Below are positions 35,980-44,261 of a DNA stretch of 64,000 bases, piece by piece (positions within the stretch are counted from its first letter, which is position 1; every line of letters starts with the position of its first letter). The stretch comes from Artocarpus heterophyllus. Lineage: Eukaryota > Streptophyta > Magnoliopsida > Rosales > Moraceae. Location of the stretch: NCBI GenBank assembly GCA_025403435.1, contig CM046348.1:33538052-33602051 (forward strand), written 5' to 3'. A program made the position numbers and the translations under genes. The notes under the pieces are model-generated. The model searched no databases, was not told the origin of the DNA, and was given only the letters and a program-made list of their open reading frames with translations.

Positions 35980-36723
35980 ATGAGCGAAACCATGTCTAAC
36001 CCAACCGAATGGATGCAATTCTACAACCAAAACTTCTCTGGTCAACCAACACTAGTGCCTTCCAGTACTAGTTCAGGCCCAACTCAACCAACCCTTTTCC
36101 CTGATCGAGTCTCCGAAGCAACCGCAGTCACGGCCACCGTGACAAGCAGTTCGATCCCGACTGCATCGAACCGGTTGAGCCCTGAAGGCCGGGTGTCAAA
36201 GCCCGTACGACGTCGCTCTAGGGCTTCCCGGCGGACCCCAACAACCCTACTCAATACTGACACCTCAAACTTCCGAGCCATGGTCCAGCAGTTCACCGGC
36301 GGTCCCAGTGCTCCCTTCGCCTCCGCCGGGTCACACCCCGGTGCTTCTGGGTTCGCTTTCGGGCTTGGGGCCCGCCAAGGCAGCTTCGCAAACCCTAGTG
36401 CAGTCATGGTGCCTGCGGTACAGGCCGGTAATTATCATCATAGTCTTCATCTTCATCAGCAGAATCTGTTCCATCAGCAGCAGCAGAGTCAGCAGTACAT
36501 GTTTGGCGGCGGTGGTGCTGGTGCCGGTGCCGGTCACGATGGCTTTTTTCACAGACTGAGCTCCGGTAGGCCGGTGAGCAATATGGGGTTTAATACTAAT
36601 AATATTACTATAGAAAGGTTTTTGCAAATGGGATCCCAAGGAGTGGCTCCGGCGGCGGCTGCGACGGTGAGGCCTTCTTCGATTTCGGCTAATGAGAATC
36701 GGAGTAACACTTTCATGTTTTGA
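35980..36723 (+). CDS. VQ-motif protein, JAV1/VQ22-like
   Basis: A 247-aa single-exon protein. Residues 98-107 read FRAMVQQFTG, the VQ signature (FxxxVQxxTG) that binds the C-terminal domain of WRKY factors. It is preceded by a basic block VRRRSRASRRTPTTLLNTDT (76-95), as in the Arabidopsis JAV1/VQ22 group, which represses jasmonate defence. Ser67-Pro and Thr86-Pro are possible MAP-kinase sites. After the motif come Gly/Pro-rich, His/Gln-rich (about 152-172) and Gly/Ala-rich stretches, then the C-terminus NTFMF. The Met at 35980 is the first in frame after the leader. It is nuclear by analogy. Solo LTR upstream and an LTR element downstream flank it. Group assignment by eye; family assignment is firm. 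Confidence 0.9.
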   Translation: MSETMSNPTEWMQFYNQNFSGQPTLVPSSTSSGPTQPTLFPDRVSEATAVTATVTSSSIPTASNRLSPEGRVSKPVRRRSRASRRTPTTLLNTDTSNFRAMVQQFTGGPSAPFASAGSHPGASGFAFGLGARQGSFANPSAVMVPAVQAGNYHHSLHLHQQNLFHQQQQSQQYMFGGGGAGAGAGHDGFFHRLSSGRPVSNMGFNTNNITIERFLQMGSQGVAPAAAATVRPSSISANENRSNTFMF

Positions 36724-37062
36724 GAAGGGACATAAAGGAGAAAGAGTTAGGTAGAAGAAGACTTAGAAAAGTTAGAAACTGACTCGTCTAATTGGGGAGT
36801 GTATATTTGACCAATGTATATATAATATGTTTATAATGTGATATTTATTTATGCATGTGTCCCTTTTTGCATTATATACTTGATAATGCCTAAGTAGCTT
36901 GGGGCTGCCCTACAATGTGGCCCATTGTTTACTTTTCGTTTCAACATTTTTGTCTATAGGTTATAAAGGGTCGTTTTTTTCTTTCTTTTCTCCTTTTTTT
37001 ATAACCTCATCACCTTATTTATTTATTTATTTATTTTTGTTTGGGTTTGGGATTGCATCATC

Positions 37063-37068
37063 AATAAA
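37063..37068 (+). terminator. Candidate polyadenylation signal of the VQ gene
   Basis: AATAAA lies 340 bases after the stop codon and follows T-rich sequence. It is the best match in the 3' region; plant signals are variable, so alternatives are possible. Confidence 0.45.
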
Positions 37069-37641
37069 ATCATGCTTCGGTTGCATGAAGGATCATTCCT
37101 GAATTCTGTCTGTTTTGTATTGTTGTTTTCCTTTTGTGATGTGTCTTTCTCGTACTGGTTTTTAGATTTTCTCCCCCTTTTTCTTTTGTTCTTTTTTTCT
37201 GATCAATATGTTAAAGTTGAATTTTTTTTTTTGGTGGATTAAAAGTAACATTGCTTTGTTTCCTTTTCTCTTATTGGTTAAGAAAAAAATACAATACCTT
37301 ACCAAATTATTGTTATGAAATTAAAATTCAACACAATTTTTAGATTACCTTAAATACATATTTAAATACATAGTAATTATTTTAGTAATATCATATGTTG
37401 TCCTTATAATTATATAGTAATTATTTAATAATGTAATTTTAGGAATATGTGGAATATTTACAAAACAAGAGTTATATTTTAATTTAATAAAGAATTTGAC
37501 CACTTGTCTCACCATTCACTAACCCTTGAAAATTAAATTTTTATAAAAACAACATTGTACTAAAAAAATTTAAATTATGATTCATATCTATCATTCAAAT
37601 GGCGAGTTAAAAGGTCTTCATTTAAATATTATTTCGATAGT

Positions 37642-40001
37642 TGTGACACCCGTTATTCTTCTAACGGGTATTGAGGTAATTAAATTAATTTTTAATGTAT
37701 AAAAAAAATTGCTTCATTTAAATTTATTTTATAATATTTATTTTTATCTATTTTTAAGTTTTCTAAAATTCTCCTATATTTATTTAGTATGATTACTAAA
37801 AAGCCTTAGAACTTCTAATAAATCTCAAAAATGTCATATTGGCATTATGTGTGTTAAAGTCTTTAGATGAGACATAAGGATATCTTTTCCAACTACTCTT
37901 GACCCTCATTTTCTTTATTTCCTCCGTGACATGCTTCAACATGTCTCCTCTATAATTGTTTCTATCACTTCTTTTCAAAGACTTCATCTTTTCTTCCTTT
38001 CTCTTCCACGGTTCCCACACTCTTCTTCTCATTTCTTTGCTGAAGCAAAATACTTAGAGAACTTCTTCAAGGCAGCCATAAAAATCAGCCACCATCACCT
38101 CCATTTGAGCAAGAATTTCAGTCATACCGAAGTAAAGGAACCTGTTTTGAAGCCATTTCAAGCTTCCAACTAACCATAATCCGAGGTTAGAATCTTATGA
38201 ACAAATTTAGTCTTTCATTTATAAATTTTCTTTTATACTAAAGGATTATTCAAATTTGCGTTCTTAAACCTAAGTATATGTTTGTTGCTATTTTGGAGCA
38301 TATGTATGAAGTCTAAGTGTATATGCCCTAGACAGAAAATTTATATTGTTAAACTTTGTAATACCTCTATGGGCAGTGGTTATTTCTTGAAATTCTAAGA
38401 TTAAATTAAAATGAATTTTATGAATTGGTTTGCATATTTGAAAAGTAGCATCCTAGGCTTTCTAACGAGCTATCATAAACCTAAATCGGAGTTGTATTTT
38501 ATTTTCTAAGAATTATTCAATTTTTGTATTGGAAACTAGTAAATCTGCCAGTTTGTTATGGTATACCAGCTGCTAACCTGAACCAAGAACCCATCTTTGC
38601 TAACCACCTAATTCTTTAATGTCTTGCAACCTTTCCAATATTATCCTAAGTGATTGATGAATCTTATTAGGGACTAAAACATATAGATTACTTGTTCACA
38701 TTTTATATTGTGTTAAGACAAAAATTGTTTACTGTGGTATTCAAAAGAGATTTATATAAAAGCTTTAATGGCATACTAGTAAGATAGGTTTACACATGAT
38801 TTATTTATGAATGTAGTTGTATGTTGTGCTTTAGTTTTAATTGTCCTTATGCACGCCTTAGGATCAAGGGAGTATGGAGCTAACGTTAATTGATTCCAGG
38901 ATTAAGAGACTGTTGATAAGCTTGAAAGGTAGGGATTCTATTACTCATCTTTTGTGAGGTTTTTATAGAATTAAAATTGATTGTTTTGCCGCAATATATA
39001 TATATCTATGTTGAACTGATATTATATGTGTATCACATATGAAACTATGACATGGACTCGTCTTGTATTGTACGACGAGGAACATAATGAATTGACACAT
39101 GTTATAAATTGAGAAGCATGGTTAGGAAAACTAACTCTATTGATAATGATTCAATATAGAGAAATTGTGAGACATGAAGAGGGCGACGGTTACGTCCTTG
39201 GGCATGAATACCCTAAAAGGTAAAATAGGGGGAAGGCGATGACGCTTCCTTGGGTTGAAAGTCCCAGAACACACTGTACAGGAATCGATTTGGTGAGGAC
39301 TCGGGGCTTGATGTCCCCTCACCGGAACACCCTTGGAATGTTTATAGGGTGATCAAGTGCGCCCATTTGGGTTTCGATGAGTTGAGTGATACTCAATTTA
39401 ACATGGATACCTAGGAACAATGATGATTGGTAATATTTGTATAAATGTGTAATTATGACACTTGGTAATGATTAACTACGGTATCCATAAGATGTAATCA
39501 TAATAAACCTCATAATCTGGAATATGATGTGACTTACTAACCATGCAGATTTTAATGTGGTAATGATAAAAACCTAAAGGTGAGTAATGGCTTTCTCTAC
39601 TGAGCATAGTGTTGCTCATACCCTTATATTTTTATCTTTTCAGGACTCACTAAGTGTGAGGTGGCTACGAGAAATATAGTTGAGGAAGTGATGTAGCTAT
39701 ATTACATTGGGACTGCTTCAATTGTTGAGAATGTTCTTCATGATAATGTAAGCATCAATTGTTACTTTCTGTGACTGTATTACAATGTGTTGAGGGTTAA
39801 AATGATGATGACAACAGTTTATATTATTAAATTTAAGGTGCTACATTAAAACTGTGGTTTATTTGTCGTTTATATTTTTATTTTTGAGTTGAGAGTTTTC
39901 ATTTAAGTCCCGGGCAAATTTTATTTTTAAGGTTTTACTTTTATTATTTATTTTTATTTTATCTCATTAAAAACTGTTAACCCCCATATAGGGGCGTTAC
40001 A
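37642..40001 (+). repeat. 5' LTR of the LOG-carrying element
   Basis: A 2360-base LTR, TGTGACACCCG...GGGGCGTTACA. It lacks the CGGCCTGCCG clusters found in the other LTRs of the window. The small open frames inside it appear identically in the 3' LTR and look non-coding. Confidence 0.95.
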
Positions 40002-40008
40002 GAATTTT

Positions 40009-40020
40009 TGGTATCAGAGC
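40009..40020 (+). other. Primer-binding site, initiator tRNA-Met type
   Basis: TGGTATCAGAGC lies seven bases after the LTR terminus, the common position and sequence for plant gypsy and copia elements. Confidence 0.92.
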
Positions 40021-41235
40021 CTAGGTTCGGTTAACCTAGGGAGTGTAGCACCACTTTAAAAAAATATATTTTTGAGATGGTTTTGAAGCTGAATTTTCAG
40101 TGTCATCATCAAAATGAACCTTCACATTGATTTATACAGTTTAGAAGGATGTAACATGGAAAGGCCATAGAATGAAAATACTAATGGTTATATGAGTACA
40201 ATATTTATATAGAAGGAAAGTATTAATAGTTATGAGGGAATGATAATTATATGAAATGAGTTTATAAGTAGAATGCTTATGAGAGATTCGTATAATATTA
40301 GGATCTATAAGCATATTTAATTCGTATAAACGATGAGAAATTCGTATAGATACGAGGATTTAAGAGCCTTTTGTCTCGTGAAAAACAATAAGAAATATAA
40401 GGCTTGATTTATTGATTTTAAAGTTTGACATAGATATGCCAAATTTTTCGTAATTGATTCAAACCTAAGTAATGATTATGTGTGGATTCGATGGAGCACA
40501 TAAGTGTCAATGTCTTTTCTTAAAAGTTCTATATATTTGAGGAATATGATATAAGTTGGGAATCATGGTATTGAATCTTGAGAGAGATAAATGTTAGACT
40601 TTTGGTCTGTTGAGACTGTGTAAAGTCTAGAATGCATGAATCTCAAAATTGGAATATTTTGTTACGTACATTGTATTTAAGTGTATCAGTGAATCTTTTG
40701 GTTACCTAAGGTTTTGTTATATGAGGAAATTATATATTGTATAAGTAGAATTGTGGGGATTGTAGATGTTCCTAAGTAGTAACATCTAGTGTCTTTGTTC
40801 GTTGATATGGTCTACGTTGAAAGACGTAAATCGTATTGATTTCAAGGTTAGTCGCATTCTAAACCCTTGGTAGCAATGATGATGAATCCATTGATAGATG
40901 TTAAGTATTATGAATAACATATGGGTGTATATATTGTTCAATAAGGTTTTGATTAAAACAAAATTATTCGAGTTGCTGGAAGATTATGTTGTTATGAAAT
41001 GATTTTAAATATCATTCAGGAAGATCCTTGTTGTCGTTAAATTAGATTTGTTGTTCATAATTAACTTTATCTATAGTGGGCTTTGAATTGGGTTTAAGAT
41101 TCATACGAATTGGTTTTCAATTTTATGTTTGTTATTTAACTTGTTCTAAATGTGTTAAGGCCCGAAACAACCTGACCATTTTCAACTAAGAACATTTGGG
41201 CCTAGTTTAAATCCTAAATCAGTTTGATTCACACT
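40021..41235 (+). other. Non-coding leader of the LOG-carrying element
   Basis: AT-rich sequence between the primer site and the captured-looking promoter. I find no gag-like frame. Short repeats of AATTCGTATA occur at about 40285-40345. Confidence 0.5.
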
Positions 41236-41243
41236 GTCTCTCC

Positions 41244-41490
41244 CACGTGGTCTCTATACGTGTCATATACAGTGGTTTAATTAATGTTTACAAATACGTT
41301 TACTGTGCATAGGAGCTTATTTCTCCGAGTTCACTTTTTCTCTCTTAATTTGTTATTTTCTCTCTAAATCGCAAATCCTCTTCTTTTTCATTAAAAATTC
41401 TTCTTTTCCTCAAAAAGAAGAAGGAATTCTAGGATTCTGCAATTTACTATCTTAATTTTTCCTTTCTATTTACTCTTCTTTCATCTCATC
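41244..41490 (+). promoter_or_regulatory. Promoter-like segment with G-box before the Cys-rich ORF
   Basis: CCACGTGG (G-box core 41244-41249) and TACGTGTC (41258-41265, ABRE-like) are followed by a CT-rich tract (41330-41480) resembling a plant 5' leader, running to the ATG at 41491. This suggests the ORF region arrived with its own promoter or evolved one. No clear TATA box is seen. Confidence 0.4.
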
Positions 41491-42012
41491 ATGGACCCAA
41501 AGTACCAACATCTGAGAAAGTATTTCCCATCACTCTCCCAAAAGATTCTCAGAAAGAAATACAAGGCTAGAATTACTCAGTTGTGGATTCTTATGCGTTT
41601 TGGTATCCCTTGTGATGTGAGAATGTTGATAGAGGGGAAAATCCGTCCGAGTGACTTTAGTCAAGATGTCGGTTTACCAGGAACAGGTACCAGTCGTAGT
41701 GCAATGAAAAGAAGAGCTCGTGCCATCGTGGTCACTTGTAACAAATGTGGAAGACAAAATTGTAACGGTAAATGTACTTCACCTGGTTATATGTCTACGA
41801 ATAGAGAGGATAAAATAAGGTTTTGTAGGGATGGACTTTCAAAGGAGAACTTGGATAGCATCCATCCTCCTCTCCACGGTCACCCTAGTGGATATGTTCA
41901 AGGAGCTATTTTTAAACTCTGGCCTAAATTTTATACAGAAAGACAACGCCTCAGGAATATGGTATTTCTAGATCCTGTTTGTCAAGCCATAAGAAAACTG
42001 GATGGGGAATAA
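41491..42012 (+). CDS. 173-aa basic Cys-rich protein, resembling plant-virus nucleic-acid-binding proteins
   Basis: Intact 173-codon ORF. Residues 1-30 are basic (RKYFPSL, KILRKKYKARI). Residues 36-51 read RFGIPCDVRMLIEGKI. Then follow a Gly/Ser stretch, the basic patch SAMKRRARAI (70-79) and a Cys cluster CNKCGRQNCNGKC (83-95, C-x2-C-x4-C-x3-C). The C-terminal 75 residues have no motif I know. Basic patch followed at once by a Cys finger, with an upstream IPxDV segment, is the layout of the small nucleic-acid-binding proteins (PF05515 type) of carla- and vitivirus-like plant RNA viruses; those bind RNA and can suppress silencing. It is not a standard CCHC gag knuckle. The ORF is probably real; the homology is a pattern judgement. 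Confidence 0.6.
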   Translation: MDPKYQHLRKYFPSLSQKILRKKYKARITQLWILMRFGIPCDVRMLIEGKIRPSDFSQDVGLPGTGTSRSAMKRRARAIVVTCNKCGRQNCNGKCTSPGYMSTNREDKIRFCRDGLSKENLDSIHPPLHGHPSGYVQGAIFKLWPKFYTERQRLRNMVFLDPVCQAIRKLDGE

Positions 42013-42655
42013 GTCATCGCTCTATAAAGGTTATTTAGTCTTTACTTATTTGAAGCAGTTTTAGCTGATGTTCAACAGTTTGTGTTTTTCTTTTACTCAA
42101 AATATTTGCTTTTGTGTTTGAAATAATTGTGATTATTAGATTGATACAGTAAGTGTTAATATCTTATTTAATTTATAATTTTCTTAAATATATATATAAT
42201 AAAATATATTATCTTATCAGACACGTCACATACGGTACAGTAATATGTTTGAATTTTGAAAAGCTTATCCAGATATTTCAAGATTTGTGTCTCAAATTTC
42301 AAAAGTTCTACAGTATTTGTCGTTTATATTAAATTTCTAGACTTGGTGTATATTTGTCAAAAAGTCTACAGTTGTGTCATGAGGGTCTTCTGTCGAATTG
42401 TTCTCAATTGTCAAAAGTTATACAATTAGAGTCTAATCTTTTTCAAAAAGTGAATCAGATTTTTTGTAAACTATCAATCACCTTATCTTACTTTCTTATC
42501 CGCACAAGATTTTGTTTAAATCTTTGGATTACCTTTTCATTACCTACTCGTCTATCTCTTTAGCCCTTTTTGTATATTTCTCATCTTTAAAAACTCATGT
42601 AGAACCCGAAGTCTAAGTGGAGCAGACATTAAGCAACCACTTCTATAAACCAAAT
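42013..42655 (+). other. Spacer between the two ORFs
   Basis: AT-rich DNA of about 640 bases with several repeated short phrases (TCAAAAAGTCTACAG, TCAAAAGTTATACA). It could be a 3' end of the first unit and a promoter or leader of the second, but no signal is decisive. Confidence 0.4.
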
Positions 42656-43306
42656 ATGTCTACCTCCCAGTCCACGAAGAAAATAAAGAATGTCTGTGTC
42701 TTTTGTGGTTCCAGCCTTGGAAAAGATAAAGCTTATTTAGAAGCTGCAAATCACTTAGGGCAAGTCCTAGCACGCAAGAAGATTAACATAATCTATGGGG
42801 GTGGTAGTATAAAAATGATGGTAAATATGGCACTAGCAGCTAGGTCTAGTGACGCTACTGATGTAAGAATTTGGCCTCATATTCCAGTTGAAGGAAACCT
42901 TTGTAAGGAAGCCATAGGTAAGGGAGAAGGAGTCAGGAGTATCCCTAAAAATTTTAAAGACATAATCTATAATTCTGATGCTTTTATAGCATTACCTGGT
43001 GGTCTAGGCACTCTTGAGGAAATATTTATAGTTGCTTGTGGGCAATTGTTGGGCTTTTATTCCAAACCTTTGGGACTGCTGAACGTAAAGGGTTTTTATG
43101 ACGGTCTTTTGAAATTTCTAGATTACGCTGTGGAAGAAAACATCACTACAGAATCGGAGAGACAAATCTTTGTCACTGCTTCAACAGCTGAGGAATTGAT
43201 AGATAAAATGCAAATCATACATCCAGAATCCGACACTGCAACATCCAAGCTTGAATGGGAAAGGGAAAGCCGGGAGCGGCCAATTGATTTGAATCTCCAT
43301 CTGTAA
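42656..43306 (+). CDS. LOG-like protein (cytokinin riboside 5'-monophosphate phosphoribohydrolase family), diverged
   Basis: The first ATG is at 42656 (216 aa); the frame is open upstream to 42617 but without an ATG. VCVFCGSSLGKDKAYLEAA (residues 13-31) and IIYGGGS (45-51) are the LOG N-terminal fold. PGGLGTLEE (114-122) is the family signature PGGxGTxxE. KPLGLLNVKGFYDGLLKF (137-154) matches the C-terminal half. LOG enzymes release active cytokinin bases from their monophosphates in the cytosol. Here the segment of the usual MHxRK is IPKNF (96-100), losing the Arg-Lys pair. Two Gly of the nucleotide loop are Lys53 and Val56, and the VIGVIP strand reads VRIWPH. Plant LOG genes have introns; this copy has none, so it probably came through RNA. 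Activity is uncertain. Confidence 0.88.
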   Translation: MSTSQSTKKIKNVCVFCGSSLGKDKAYLEAANHLGQVLARKKINIIYGGGSIKMMVNMALAARSSDATDVRIWPHIPVEGNLCKEAIGKGEGVRSIPKNFKDIIYNSDAFIALPGGLGTLEEIFIVACGQLLGFYSKPLGLLNVKGFYDGLLKFLDYAVEENITTESERQIFVTASTAEELIDKMQIIHPESDTATSKLEWERESRERPIDLNLHL

Positions 43307-43439
43307 TCTTTTTGTTTTATCTTTGGCATGTAGGCATGTGTGTCCGTATTTCGTGTGTTACGAATAACCGTTTGCCTTGTATTCTGTGTTTCTTGTGGTA
43401 CGTCGTTGTTCAATCTTTTAGATTCATTGAGCCTAATGC

Positions 43440-43595
43440 CGGGATGGCTGGATACGGAGTACTTGATGCTCTCGAAACGCATCCTTCTTAAGGTCCGATC
43501 TTTTGTTTATCGATGTTTTTGTATCCTCTAAGCATGCATGATATGGATAGCTGGTATACGGAGTGCCTTGTACTCTCGAAACGTATCCGTATCAT
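43440..43595 (+). repeat. Direct repeat downstream of the LOG-like ORF
   Basis: A block of about 45 bases around 43448-43491 (GCTGGATACGGAGTACTTGA, then CTCTCGAAACGCATCC) recurs at about 43550-43593 (GCTGGTATACGGAGTGCCTT, then CTCTCGAAACGTATCC), about 103 bases later. Each contains an imperfect inverted repeat GGATACG/CGTATCC. Confidence 0.75.
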
Positions 43596-44245
43596 GTTTG
43601 TAATGTGTAATATTCTGTTAATATTATGTGGAAGTACCAAAGTCAGTTATGGGGATATTCCATATGAAATATGAGTATATTATTTGGATTGAATGTTTGT
43701 GTCATGAGGATAGCTGTTTAATGAAAAATATGTCGGGTATGTTTGCAACTCTGAGATTCCGTTTAATATCTCTATGAGTAAGTTTAATGTATAGTTTTGA
43801 ATAAAAGCGTTTGTGATATATGTTTTATGATTATGTTTTAGTTTATTAGTTGAGGTATGAAATCAAATATATTTGACTTTTCCTTACTCAAAAAGGAAAA
43901 GGAACCTAAAGATGAAGTATATAAAATTTCTTTGGCAATCTCCTTAAATGTGATTGTAAATCACAGTCCATGGACAATGAAGGACTGGAATCATGGTATG
44001 GTCAATATGTATGCCTGATCAGATTCTTAGACTATTATACGGTGTTATAAGTTGAAACTTGTCAGAAATACTCTCATTGAGGGATTTAGGAGTAAGATTT
44101 ATTATGCAAGTAAATAAGTGGAGATACGATAACTTAAATTTGGAGGACAAACAACATTAACGGTTTAGACTCAGAATTGGAATCATAGTGGAATCATAAT
44201 TTTTACTAGTATTGCTAGAATTGAAATTTCGAGGACGAAATTTCT
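43596..44245 (+). other. Non-coding 3' part of the LOG-carrying element
   Basis: AT-rich sequence up to the chromovirus-like terminus. From 44223 the text GAAATTTCGAGGACGAAATT matches the region before the polypurine tract of Tekay/Del-type elements. I see no integrase or chromodomain coding sequence before it. Confidence 0.55.
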
Positions 44246-44261
44246 TTAAGGGGGGTAGAGC
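44246..44261 (+). other. Polypurine tract of the LOG-carrying element
   Basis: TTAAGGGGGGTAGAGC directly precedes the 3' LTR. The chromovirus at 54141-54155 has TTAAGGGGGGTAGAT on the minus strand at the same place. Confidence 0.9.

Noticed and set aside
37796..38173. Paired small ORFs (78 and 80 codons) in the LTR, repeated at 44415-44792
   Set aside because: Identity between copies is explained by the LTR duplication; opposite-strand overlap and lack of motifs argue against coding.
42617..42655. N-terminal extension of the LOG-like ORF
   Set aside because: The first codon of that extension is GTG, not ATG; eukaryotic initiation is better placed at the ATG at 42656.
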